A DNA stretch of 64,000 nt from Nothophaeocryptopus gaeumannii. Its lineage: Eukaryota > Ascomycota > Dothideomycetes > Mycosphaerellales > Mycosphaerellaceae. Below are positions 21,773 through 33,300 of this stretch, piece by piece. The notes beneath the pieces were generated by a model that saw only the letters and a list, made by a program, of their open reading frames with translations, searched no databases and was not told where the DNA came from. The position numbers and the translations under genes were made by a program. Location of the stretch: assembly GCA_031771865.1 (NCBI GenBank), contig JASISA010000022.1, positions 2,170,001-2,234,000 of the forward strand, in the 5' to 3' direction. Within the stretch, counting starts at the first letter, position 1. Every line of letters starts with the position of its first letter.

Positions 21773-23455
21773 TCATCCACAAGCATGCTCCTCCTTACCC
21801 AAAGGCATATCCTTCACCTGCCCACCATACACCCCTCCATCCAATATCCACTGCTCATTATCATCCCCATCCATCTGCACCCTCCTCCAAATATTCTTCT
21901 TCTCCCTCACCACATCCTTACCTTTCCCCTCCCCTTCCCTCGCAGTCGGCCGTATCAACCCCGAAGCCAACGGATTATTACTAAAAGCACCACCTCCCGT
22001 CAAAGCACCAGGCGCCTGATAATCCTCTTCCTTCTCAACAGGCTCCGCAAAGTCGGGCCTCTCAATCTCCGCCATCCTCCTCACAACTTTCCCACCTTTC
22101 AGATCAATACTCGCCACAACCTGTCGTTTCTCATATTCAGGCTTCGCATTCCATTCCGTCTCGCGCAGTATTCTCTGCTGTTTCTTCAATTGCTGCGCTC
22201 TTTCCTGCGGACTAGCCCACATATTCGTGCCCGCAGACGGAACATCAAAATCCGCCGCTTCATCGTGAATCTGCGTCCTTCTCGCATTATTCGCTTGGAA
22301 ACCCAGCAGTCTATCTCGATGAGCTTTTGCTTTCTCACTGGCTTCATCGTCCGAGCCAGCAGGTGTGGGGTTGTTGGAGGAGAATGGTGAGGAACGGGCA
22401 GAAGAAGTGGAAGCTTGAGCTAGGAAATCTCGTCCTGTATATGCTCGGGCCTTACCCTGGGAAACGTCTGCTCGTTTGTGAGCTGCGTTGTTGGCTTTCA
22501 TTCTTTCTTCTCCACGCTCGTCTTTGAGGACTCGGAGGACTTTGTGGAGTTCGTCGGAGCTGAGGAGGGGGGATTTGCAGAAGGTGCAGGGTCCGAGACC
22601 TTCTTTGACGCAAATGACCTTGCCACAGTTTACGCAGTTAGGAGCCATGTCGAGTAGAGGATGCCGTGTTGCCACACAATTGCATTTGCGTTTCTCGTCG
22701 TCTACGTCAGAAGTCGCAGATAATTCCGGGTTGGTCTGGATTTCCAAGCTACGAATAGCAGAATCAAGGTCCGAAAGAGCCGTGGAAGCACCATGCATCG
22801 CCGTACCACCGGAGATGTTGACTTTAGTCTTCGCCGGAGCAGGCGAGGATGTCCGCGAAGATTGATTAGATGCTCGTGCAGATGCACCCTTCCTCGGCGG
22901 GAGCGCATCCGAGATCAACTGCCCAGATGCTGACGGCGGAGGCTTTGAAGTGCTCGGCTGGGTAGTCGGTTTTGCAATATCCGTGATGAGTGGCATCTGC
23001 GTGGCGTCTGGCTTCGAATCTCGCAATGCAAGGTTATCTGCGACTTGGTCTTGATGCTTCTGTTGGAACGCTCCGGGCATGTAGTCAGTTTCGGATCGCT
23101 TCTGATACCCTCCAGTCACATTTCCGTGGCCTTCTACTTGCCGGGCCGGTAGATTGTGAATGTTTGCTTTCTTTTTTGGCTGCGTTTTCGGCCTTCTTGG
23201 CGCTTCTGAAGTCGAAGTAGCGTTGCCAGGCTGCTGTGTCGCACTGGTCGCTTGAGCATTCTGTCGTCGGAAGTTGAAGCTTGATATAAACTCCAAGCTC
23301 TTCGCATCATCTCCTAAGAGGTTCTTCAGGTGCTCTGCTGCAGCGTCTTTGGGCAGAGAGTCTGCGTATGTGATGATCTGGCGAAGAGACTCGTCGTCCA
23401 GCGGCAAGAGCTGTTGCAGCTTGGGCAGCGCCCATTGCGCCGAAGCCGTAGCCAT
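21773..23455 (-). CDS. TRIP4/ASC-1-type zinc-finger protein (Rqt4-like)
   Basis: Intronless, 560 residues. The centre carries the C2HC5 zinc finger of activating signal cointegrator 1: CNCVATRHPLLDMAPNCVNC, then GKVICVKEGLGPCTFC, near residues 267-302. The N terminus (about 1-60) is a helical CUE-like segment. The middle is Ser/Pro/Lys-rich and disordered. The C-terminal third contains the conserved WNAKPEYEKRQVVASIDLKG and ERPDF segments. In yeast and animals this protein is part of the Slh1/ASCC3 helicase complex that splits collided ribosomes (Rqt4/TRIP4); a role in ribosome quality control is inferred from the family. Start ATG at 23455 gives the expected helical N terminus. Confidence 0.88.
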   Translation of the reverse strand: MATASAQWALPKLQQLLPLDDESLRQIITYADSLPKDAAAEHLKNLLGDDAKSLEFISSFNFRRQNAQATSATQQPGNATSTSEAPRRPKTQPKKKANIHNLPARQVEGHGNVTGGYQKRSETDYMPGAFQQKHQDQVADNLALRDSKPDATQMPLITDIAKPTTQPSTSKPPPSASGQLISDALPPRKGASARASNQSSRTSSPAPAKTKVNISGGTAMHGASTALSDLDSAIRSLEIQTNPELSATSDVDDEKRKCNCVATRHPLLDMAPNCVNCGKVICVKEGLGPCTFCKSPLLSSDELHKVLRVLKDERGEERMKANNAAHKRADVSQGKARAYTGRDFLAQASTSSARSSPFSSNNPTPAGSDDEASEKAKAHRDRLLGFQANNARRTQIHDEAADFDVPSAGTNMWASPQERAQQLKKQQRILRETEWNAKPEYEKRQVVASIDLKGGKVVRRMAEIERPDFAEPVEKEEDYQAPGALTGGGAFSNNPLASGLIRPTAREGEGKGKDVVREKKNIWRRVQMDGDDNEQWILDGGVYGGQVKDMPLGKEEHACG

Positions 23456-24341
23456 CGTGGAACAATCGTGTTAGGAAAGCGAGTTTCGCATGTGCACTTG
23501 CCGAAGAGTCTTGAGCTGTATGAAGTGCTTGACAGTTGTTGGTGTGCGGCAAAATTTCGTCGAGGCTTCTGTGTTGCCGGTATGTTCGCATACACCTCCT
23601 CCAAACGAGCCAGGAATCAGATTCGGCACCTACACTGCCTACGGCTCGATGGTCTCGGCTGCGTGTCGTCACCGACTGGGCTTTCCAGCAGCGTTCCGTG
23701 AAGGTTGGCGGCTATGTTTGCAGCCGCGAACGAAAGGCACGAAAGGCACGTGTGGAAGGGAGGGAGGACGCTGCCGCCGCCGCAAGAAAGATCAAGGCCC
23801 GAACCGTCAATCATCCGTGGCCAAGAGCGATGCATCGCTCATGAGATCGAGGGGAAGAAAAGCGAGCCGTTCCGCAGAAGCCTTCAACGAACTTCATTTC
23901 AACTTCATGTGTAGACGCAGAATGCATGAAACTCGTACCAACGACCAAAAAGCGCCCAACGCGAAGCTCCGATTGAAAAGCGACACGCACAAATTGTACA
24001 GCGCACTCCAAGCTTCATGCTATCTACCACTCTCATCATATCCGTTGCCAGATGCGCTCTTTTAGTAGACACATGCCCATGCGCAAGTACGCGAGAAGAA
24101 GCCACGCAGACCGCAAAGAAACATGTTCGCTCAGTCAAAGTTCGACGGCTGGCCTCCCAATGCTGTTGCCGTAAAGACAGTCGCTGAATGGCGGCCGTTG
24201 AAGAAACACTCGAGCCTCCCAGGAACAGCAAAAACGCCTTGCGAAAAAAGCACCGTGTATCGAATCATCGCACCGTAACCGCGACGCCGGGGGTATCGCA
24301 GAATCAGCGCACTCCATTAGTCCATCCCACCAGCTGGCACC
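23456..24341. other. Intergenic
   Basis: Between the TRIP4-like start and the Zn2Cys6 factor's 3' end. Open frames up to 191 codons occur, but none shows a recognisable motif or supported splicing. Confidence 0.5.
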
Positions 24342-24491
24342 TTAAGAGACCTGCTCTTTGCCACCGGGACCCTTGAGGATCTCCACCTGAACGCCAATAT
24401 CCTTGACGTGCCCATTTCGAAGGGCCTCTTCCTTCTTCTCGTTCGCCGCAGCTACATCATCCTTTCCTGCTGAACCTGTCAGCTTCCGCCA
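24342..24491 (-). other. In-frame coding-like extension after the Zn2Cys6 stop
   Basis: Directly after the TAA of the Zn2Cys6 gene (24494-24492) the same frame continues for 49 codons to a TAA at 24344-24342. The sequence is strongly protein-like (GKDDVAAANEKKEEALRN, GHVKDIGVQVEILKGPGG). All tested GTAATG-donor introns with nearby AG acceptors bring a stop into frame. So this is either a real C terminus cut off by a nonsense codon (CAA to TAA would suffice), a readthrough extension, or a base-call error. Confidence 0.45.
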
Positions 24492-25955
24492 TTACTTTGG
24501 TCCTCGGTTGAGCGCCGAGAGCATGCTGCTGTCAGTAGAGCTGCGCTCATCCTTCCGCGCCGCGCCAACGAGATCATTGATCTTTACACCTCCGCGGTGC
24601 GCGTTGGCGGCAGACGTGGGTGGAGGAGAGCGGCCCTGCTGCGCAGATGTGCCCGGCTGCAGATAGGTGAAAGAATGTGGAGAAGAAGATGCACGCGAGG
24701 CTTCGTAAGGATACGGGCTCTGCGGCTGAGAGTAATATGGGTAGGCAGGATGTTGCATAGAATGATAGGAGGCATTGAAAGAAGAAGCGGGCGACGCACC
24801 AGCAGGATTGGAAGGATTATAGCCGTACTGGCCTTGCTGTTGCATTTGCGCCTGATCACCTGGGTTTGGCGGCGGCAAGGTGGGCGTGTGCGGCTCATCG
24901 TTGGGACGCTTGGTACCAGTGTTCGCGCCTTGGCCCTGGTACATGGGCTGCTGCTGTTGGTAGCCCTGTGGCGGCGGAGGATACTGGCCTGGCTGCTGTT
25001 GACCTTGTTGACCTGGCTGTTGTTGCGCATAGGGATCTCGGTTGTTAGCCGGAAGTGGTTGACCGTACGCGCCATACAGCTGGGTATTTGGTGGTGGGTT
25101 CTGGCCGCGCCACACGGTGTGCGCTGGAACGAACGCCTGAGTCTGGGCGCTAACCGGCGTGAAGACGCACTCTTGGGAGAAGCGAACGCAGTTGGTGCAG
25201 CGACCATCCTCGGACTGCTCGAATCCGGAACACCTTATCTGCAAGAAATTGTCAGTTCAACAAATTGCGACTCGAAACACACGATGGCGAACGCGTACCT
25301 TGCGTCTACGGCAATAGCGACACGCGATTGCGGTACGCTGACGAGGTGCAGGCTGCGCCGGAGGGTAACCCATTTGCGGAGGCTGCTGGTACGGTGGCGG
25401 GTACATGGTCTGCGGTGGTGGCAGCGCCCGGTACTGGTCGGGGTGGTTTGGCTGCAATGTTGGCATCGGAGACTGAGTCTGCGGGCCAGGCTGTGGCGCT
25501 TGAGCCATGTTTGCCAGCTGCTTTGAGGTTTCATCGTCAGTATTATTTCCATTATTATTACTGATAATATTATCCTCGACGAGTTCGGCAGATAGTGCGG
25601 GGTCGATGGCGCCCATTTTGACGCGTTGATGGTGCTTTGTCAGTGCTGCGGTGTGGGTGTTGGGTCGGAGGTGGGAAGGTCGCGAGGCAGCGGAGCAGGG
25701 AAAGTGATGTGAAGAAGGTAGCGAGCGATCGATGGGTTGCGCAACAGTGTAAAGCTCAGAACGGCCGCGAGCTCTTGGCATGCAGATGCAAGGCTCGCGA
25801 CGCCAAGATTAGGTGCAACTTACTTGACTGTTCGGTCTCGGTGGATACTGCTGGCCGTTCGGAGGCGGCTGCGGCGACCAGTTCTGCTGCGGTGTCTGCT
25901 GGGCAGGTTGCGTGGTGGGAGGACCGTATCCTTGCTGATTGGGATCGTAATTCAT
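24492..25955 (-). CDS. Zn2Cys6 transcription factor
   Basis: Three exons fit: 25955-25824, 25634-25299 and 25238-24492, about 404 residues. The zinc cluster spans the second intron: CRYCRRRK | IRCSGF...CTNCVRFSQEC, spacing C-x2-C-x6-C-x10-C-x2-C-x6-C. It sits near residues 150-185, not at the N terminus. The N-terminal exon is Gln/Pro/Asn-rich (MNYDPNQQGYGPP). The rest is low-complexity (PGQQGQQQPGQ, PYPYEAS), consistent with an activation domain. No fungal_trans (PF04082) region is visible, so the protein is short for the class. The second exon's acceptor is uncertain: 25634 (AAAG, used here) or 25517 (GCAG) both keep the frame. Regulates unknown targets in the nucleus. An open coding-like extension follows the stop. 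Confidence 0.8.
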
Positions 25956-27140
25956 CCCGGCGGCGACGAGGGTGCAGAGCGGTGCAGCGCGATGATGATG
26001 ATGATGTCGTCAAATGTTGATTCGCTGCACTATCGATAAGTGCGCTGCGGTGCAGCGCGGGCGTGCGAGATGCGCGAAGCTGCAGGGAGCGCTGGACTCC
26101 GCTCGAGCGAACAAGGCCTTGCAGGCAGTGCTGGGCGAGCAAGAGCGGGCGTGGGTTGTGGGTTGAAGTTGGCGACACAGAAAGGTGCGGGCCGAGACGA
26201 AGTAGGTAAGTAAAATGCCTGTCGCGCGCCGACGTGGTGACACAAGCGGATTGCAAGTGAGTGAAAGCCTTGAAGGTGAAAGTTTCCAAGGTGAACCGCG
26301 TCAAGTGATGAAGTGCAGGCGATGATGATGCGGTCAAACGGTGTCGCAGTCGCAGTCGCAATCGCAGTCGCAGTCGACGTCGCCGTGCAGATGTCGAGTC
26401 GTAAGAGGAGCGTGATTGTGGGAACGTCAACGCGCACACTCGAGACACCTGCAGTGCAGTAGTCAGGCTAGGTCAGGCCAGGTCAGGCAGACAGACAGAC
26501 AGATAGACAGGCGGGTGGGCGGGCGGTCGGCAGTCGAAGGTGATCTGATTTGGCGAAGGAGACGACTCGACGGGAAGGGCGGGAGAAGTTCTGAGGAAGA
26601 AGGTGGAAGAGAGAAGTGCTTCCCAGCGCAGTGGAAAGTGCGACTGGACCCGGCGTCGAATGAGTGGAGGGGCTGGCGAGAGAGATTTCACCTGGAACTG
26701 GTACCACTCGTTAGTTAGCAGAGTCCATGCCAGCAATGACGGCAGCAGGCCAGCAGTAGCAGCAGCCAGACCACTCCTCGCACCGCAGCGCACACTCCTC
26801 TCGTGCTCCTTCGCGACCAACAGGGCTGGGTGCAAGCGCAAGCGCAAGCCCAACAAGCCTCCCAGACCCCGGCCAGTGCGCACGCGTTAGAGTCTGCGCT
26901 AATCAATCGCTCCCGAACGCACATATCCGCTCGCCAGAACCTTCGTGAGAAGATGCATCCATCCGCCGCCGTCCCGTCAGCAGCAGCAGCAGCAGTAGTA
27001 CTAGTAGTAGCAGTGTGCTGCATCAACGCGCAAGATGCCAGACAGGCGCGGCCAGCAGTGTGCAGCGCAGCCCTCTCCACGGACGGTAGTACTGTGCGCT
27101 TCATCATCATCGTCGTCATCATCATCATCATCACCCTCGC
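25956..27140. repeat. Simple-repeat-rich upstream region of the Zn2Cys6 gene
   Basis: Several microsatellites cluster here: GAT repeats at 25991-26006, CAGTCG/CAATCG repeats at about 26345-26380, a 10-bp GGTCAGGCCA-type repeat then CAGA repeats at 26461-26512, AGC/AGT repeats at 26977-27013, and CAT/CGT repeats at 27101-27134. No gene recognised. Likely promoter and leader of the transcription factor. Confidence 0.6.
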
Positions 27141-30100
27141 CTCTGCTCACGGCCACGCCGCCCGGTCTCCAGCGCAGTACCAGCCAGTCAAGCCTGCTTT
27201 AGCGGCTCGCGAACTTGCAGTACCACCCTTCGCGATGCCGAGGTGGCGAGGGCCGTCTGGGCTCCGACTGGATGCAAGAGCCGCTGGGTGTACCGTCGAT
27301 TTGGTTCTTGGTCTCACTGAGCGACCGTTGCTGGAACCACAGCGGTCGCTGTCAGAAGACCCGATCTCCCGCCTTTTCATTGGACAGCAGCCTTGAGGCA
27401 AATTGGAGGGCATGTTCGATTCCTGCACGCCACAACCAATGAGACGCTCGTCCGCGCCGATCCCCTCTTCGCCTTCGGCGGTCCGTAAACGTGGCGACAG
27501 GGCCGCTGGCCAGGGTGCTTCCGCTTCGAACGGGAGGGAATGTAAATGTGTGGGCTGCTACATACCTGCGACGGCGCTCTGATCGAATCTCGAACGTTTC
27601 CCACGTACTTTCTCCCTTCCTCCCGTGCATCTGAACCACTTGGGAAAGGTAGACGGCTGATGGGGTACCACCCGTGCGCTGACCCGTGCTGAAATCCAAG
27701 CGCTGTCCACCAATTAGCGCAATTCGGCAAGAAAATCCATTGGCCCCGGAAGCACGAAGAAGCGAGATTTCGCTGGTGAACTTGCTGGTTTTGACAGCAG
27801 ATAGACTCACCGGGTACCTTCAAGCTCCAACCTTGTAAAGCGGCAGGCAGCGGAAACGGCGGCAACCTTCTTCTGTGATATCCGGCAGCTACCTTGGTCT
27901 GAAAGATGGACGTCTGTGAGCTTCACTCAGGCTGAGGAAAGTGAAGTCGAGACTCCTTGATTTCCAAACAGGGACCGAGCCGGTGTTGTCGAGAACCACG
28001 GACAGGCTGGATCGATGAAACGACAAATATCTCGTTGGGTTGAGATGTGGCTCGTGAATGGCTTGGGGTGGACTCGAGGTGCAGTTCAGGTGCTCCGGTA
28101 TAGATGAGCCAACAGATTGGCGAACACTTCTTGTGGTAGGAAATGAATCGTCTGACTTACAACACAGTCTGCGACGACAAGAACGATGCAGAGCATGCAC
28201 GTACGAAGAGCGACACCCAAGCTTTATACGCTACCCGCTTCGCAAGGGCTAGGCATGCATATCGGCATCAACAGAACGAGCCTTTTGTCCAAGTAGGTAC
28301 GTATGCGCCCTTCGACTGACCAAGGATCAACTCCTCATGCATCCATTTTTTCGACACCTACTTTAATTTGACACATGTCGATGACCTTGTCAATGCTCCA
28401 CACAGTGTGTGTGCCCTCCAACCTGGTTGATTTCGACCGCATGCTTTGACAGACATCAAAGCACCCAGTCCCTGGGACCTCGCCGCATGTCCTGCGAAAC
28501 GGGCCGCGTCCTCGTCGGGTTGACGAGTCGCCAAGTATCCGAGCAAAAGATCATATGTTGTGTTCGACATGGTCGTTATACATAGTTCACTTCTAAACTA
28601 CATCCGGGTCGTCGCACTCACGCTGCCCGGCCCATCATTCTCACTCTGGAGCAAACCAGGCATGCCAGTGTCGAGCTTGGAACGCGAGCAGACGACGCGT
28701 TTGATGAAGATTGACTGGGTGGATGTGCCTTCGCTTGCCTTTGCCGCAACGTTGCATCGAGGCAAGGGGCAACCGGTTGATGAATGCACGCACCGGCACG
28801 GGCCTCCATGATATGCGCGGGAGCGGCAGCGTCTAAACGCTTGGACTTCCAGGTATCCACTCTCAATGGGGACGCATGTTGTGCGAGGATATGTCTGACC
28901 ATGCATGGGCTTCAAGCTGCCATGAAATGCCTCTCGGCAACTTCTGTCGAGCCTGCCATGTAGGACAAAGTACGACCTGCACTAGTCGATGACAGCAATG
29001 TGACAGCCACCACGGGAGTTGCATGAGAACTTCGCCTGACGATGATGAGAGGTTGGCTTCTGGAGCTCTGTGCTTTTCTATATCGTGACACATGTAGTGG
29101 CCCGGCGCTCCCTCTTTGCCGGGTCCAGTCTGCTGTTTACTGCCTCGTGTCTGCCAAATATCGTACTTTTGACCCAACGTCGTGGTGTTCAACTCCATTT
29201 TGAACTCTAAAAAGAGCCCGCTAGCCCACCATGCCTTTGCCGAGAAAGTGACCTATCTCCTGCTGGAGCTCACTACTGCTGTTGAGCTGGGATGAACCTC
29301 GTCGCGAATATGCCGATGCGGCTTTTTCTCAATAAACCAAGCATTCTCACAGCGCATTTTCACAGCTTTCTTCGTCCGAAACCTCTTCGAAGCAGCCGGC
29401 GCGAGACAACTACTGTGTCTGACCGACCGAACGACAACGGAAAGAAAAGGGGAACGCTCACGCAAAGAACCCCATGCAAAACACAAAGCAGACAAAGAGC
29501 TTTACCCGGGAGTGCAAATCGCCGATGATCCCGCTCTACTGTCTACATACATGATAGCTCGATCATGTGACGTATTTCCAATGCACCTACCCGACCTACC
29601 CGCGTCTTCGCAGGGGAATCTAGGTTTGAGCCGTCGCGCGTGTGCCACAACACCTGTCCAGTGCCGGTCGTGCTGGATGCCCAACACACTGCCGCTGCTG
29701 CTGGGAGATAGGCTTGCCAGCACACACACGACATGCAAGCTACGCTGCGGCGCCTGATCAGAAAGGGGGCAGGTTATGAGTTGCACGACAGCTTTTTGCT
29801 CTTACATATGCTGTTAGCAAAGACGTGGCTCCATACGGGGAATGTGCTTGTTTTGATGTTTTATGTGGTATATGTATGTCGGTCGGCAGAATTGTCTGTT
29901 TTCGTGATGAGAATGCAGCCACTTCAGAGATATGTTTGAGTGGAAGGTTAGGCGAACCGTAGAATGCGTGCTTGGCCGCAATGGGCCGTTGATGAGTAGT
30001 TACAGCGACGTGGCCATTGGTAGACCGTCGAATTCATGTGAATGCTACTGTTGGTGAAGTCTACAAGTCACTGGCTGATGGATTCACTGTGTTCTTTGAT

Positions 30101-30313
30101 GCATGGTCAGTAGAATCAGTACAGCCGCCAGAAGCGCTGCCTGCCCGGGGAACATCATGCCCACCTTGTATGAGTATAGGAACGTGTCGACACGCTTGCG
30201 AGAGAGATGCATATTCTCAGACAAACGGCGCAGCGGCAAGACAAAAATGTCATTCTTTATGCTACCAAAACGCCCTAAAGCTCCCCTCGTATGCCTTGAG
30301 CTTGGGCGCGGGT
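27141..30313. other. Gene-poor stretch, nothing recognised
   Basis: About 3.2 kb with only medium open frames. Two minus-strand frames begin with ATG and have somewhat protein-like sequence: 28570-28358 (MSNTTYDLLLGYLATRQ...) and 29198-28863 (MELNTTTLGQKYDIWQ...). Neither has a motif, homologue I know or clear splicing. I do not call them genes. Confidence 0.4.
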
Positions 30314-33300
30314 CTATGCAGATTCGCCTGATGATCCCTCTTCGTCATCCTCACTCTCCTCATTCCCACCCTCCTCTTCTTCGCTCCCATCAGGCATGAC
30401 AACGGAATTGAGATAGGTGATCTGCAGGTTTCCGGATTGATCAGCAGATTTATCGTGGAGAGTGGAGCGGTCGCACAAAGCAAGCCAATATGCGTGTCAT
30501 GGACGGGGGATGGATGATCGCGGCGCTGTGCATGAAGAAGCATTGACAGTTATCCAGAGAGCGAGGCCCGCCCGGCTCGCGCGCAAGTAGAAAACTCGAC
30601 TAACGCGCCGCAAAGCGTGCCGTCCGTCGTCATGTCCCGCACCGAAAATCTGAGTTTCAGACGCGCCGTGGAACCAGCAACGGCTATACCATTTGGCCCG
30701 AAAGCCACAGAAAGGAGAGGGGCTTCGGAAGAGAGCGCTTACGAAGGGTTGCAATGCCTCCAAGAGGCTTGCAATGCGATTCATTCCTGCTTCACCGAGG
30801 ACCTCATCGTCGGAAAGACTGCGGCCGATGGTGAAATTCCTTAGCCTGAGGAGATCGATATCAGCGTGGTCGGCGTCGAAGCCCTGTGATGAGCAACGGT
30901 CAGCGATGGTAATCTTCTCGTTTATGTCTCGTGTCGAATGCAGAAATCATGAAGGCCCGCTAGCAATCCTGTGTGATGGGAACGACATTCGATGGACCGT
31001 GCCGCATGCAGGCTGCCTGCATGTGATGAAGGGGTACATTATTGAGCACTGGCGCGTCGCGGCGGGATCCATCAAGTTGCGAGGGAGGCTGTCAGGTGTG
31101 CGGGTCAACCGTAAGGACCGTCGTGCCGCCCTCTCGTTTAGCTGGTTCCGCTCTGTGCTTAGTTCGGTCCTGCGGCACTTGTGACGCTGCTTTGATCCCT
31201 TGGACTTGACAGAGTGCCTGATACTGGCCCTCCGTTTGTAAGAGGCGATTTCAGTGTTAGTATCATCTGATTCGAAGGCTCCAAAGACAGCTCTCGCTGG
31301 GCGGACTGTCAAAAGTTGTCCGCCGAGCGTGACTCGGCAGAGAACCTGTTGACCCTCCACGGGCGGGAGTCCGGCTCGCCGGTGGTCAGAGCCATGGTCG
31401 CAGTCATCGACCATCAAAAATCATGTCTCAACTTCGCTCCTGTCTTTCCATGTCCTTCTGTTTGCTATTTGAATTTCATCAAGCCTTTCAGACCACCTGA
31501 TCTCTTCTGTCGCGTTGGGAAGCAGCCCGTAATTCATTCACTTCACCTTGGAATGCGTCCTAGCGCCTTCCACGGCGCGCAAAGGCCTCAGACACGTTGA
31601 ACGGCGTCGGAACCACGAACGATCCATGTCACACGGCCCACTACGATGATATCGAGCTCGACAACACCGATAAAGGCTGGACAGGAGTTACAAAGAAAAA
31701 GGGGCACACACACCTTTGGACGCGTTTTAAGCGCATTCTCCGAATTGCTCTTGACAAACGCCTTTATGGCCGCCTTGTCGTTGTTAGCAGCTCCGTCGAG
31801 GAACTCTTTGCGTATGCGCTCGTTGAGAAGAACATCTTTGATCCTCCGTGGTCTCCTGTCGATGTCACGTCTCATAGACGCTGTTGGGCCGGCCTCAGGA
31901 TGCCAGAGTCCACCGCCTGCAACTCAGTCAGCAAAAGCCAAAAATTAAAGAGCAAAGCTCCAGCAAAGGATGGTCCAGCGCAACAATAATAATCGACAAG
32001 AAAGCGCGAATACCTCCACAGCGATGATTCACAATCGAGTTCACGCAATGCTTACTGCCCAACGCCTGGAAGCGCAAGCCACCTCCATAAGTATCGCGCC
32101 TGAACTTCAGTCTTCGAGTCTTTCTCGAGGCAAGACTGTGATCATCGCGTCTTTTGCGCGTGTCAACATTTTGGCCGTCTCATGCCTTTAAAGGACACTG
32201 CTGGTCCAAAAGCGCGCAGAACGCCCGGGCAAAAGCTCTAGGAGGGTCGACCAAAGCACATATTGCCATAGGCCTCCGATGTTGATGCGCGCTGCCTCTG
32301 CCAGATGCTCAACGGCCCGTAGAAGCGATCTCTGGACACTATACAAGCAGATCCTGCGAGGACAGCTTGTGGTCGAGATAATCAATGTGTAGGTGCTCGA
32401 CAATTACCTCGACAATTCCTCCGATTGTACTCAGGAGGTATTTGCGAGCCTTTGCTCTTCAAGGGTACCACTTTGATCAACATGCGCAACAGTGGTAAGG
32501 AGACAGTAGCCGGCGCGAATCACGCCGAGCCAATGCTCATGTCTTTTCGCTGTTGGAGTTTCTAGAGCCTCCTTTTGCTGTTCTCCTGTTCTCTTTCGCA
32601 CAGAACGCCAATTCCAGCTGATATAGTAGACCCGTTTTCTCGACTCCGACCACCGACGATGCGGGAACGATGCGATCCGCATCGCCGATTCCAGCTCGTC
32701 GCCAGCTCTACAGCCATCGCAAGAAGAGCATGGAAGAACCTCTGCACCGAGAGCACAAACAACGCCCATGTCCATCGAAAGCTCGACGGGCTGTCCAGAG
32801 AGGTGCGTACGCTGGTGGAGCTCACGTCTGAAGGGCGATGCTCGTGGGATTGGAGTGGCAGATCCGCAGCAAAGATCGGAAAGAGCTGGTCAACGACCTT
32901 ATAAGAGCCAGGCAAATTCGCGCGCATCACACAAGCGATTCCAGAGCATCAAAGTAATGCTGCTCGCTGACATCTGATGCACGCGTCGCGACTCGCGAGT
33001 GATAGGGTTCCATGCCGCTCCATCGATGTTGCACGCGCCGGGCCGAAGAGGGCCTCAGTAGTTGCGGCACATCTCGCAATTAGGCAGATGAGTATGACTG
33101 GTGCGAATTCGCCGGTCCTTGCCCAGAATTCATAGGGTAGTGTTCGCTCTTCTGTTCGAACCGAGCGAATGCCCTTGTTCCCATTAAACGACACCAAACT
33201 CGACGACGCGTACCGACCCTGTCAATATGCCCGAGACAACGAGCGCACCGCAAACATCGAGTTGGATGTGCTCCCTCCGTGATGGCCACACCGACCGACC

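Noticed and set aside
18281..23455. Secondary-metabolite gene cluster around the P450
   Set aside because: No PKS, NRPS, terpene synthase or DMATS is adjacent; neighbours are an NLR relic, a ZIP relic and a ribosome-quality-control protein.
26341..26390. CRISPR-like or satellite array from the CAGTCG repeats
   Set aside because: It is a short hexanucleotide microsatellite without spacers, in what appears to be a fungal promoter.
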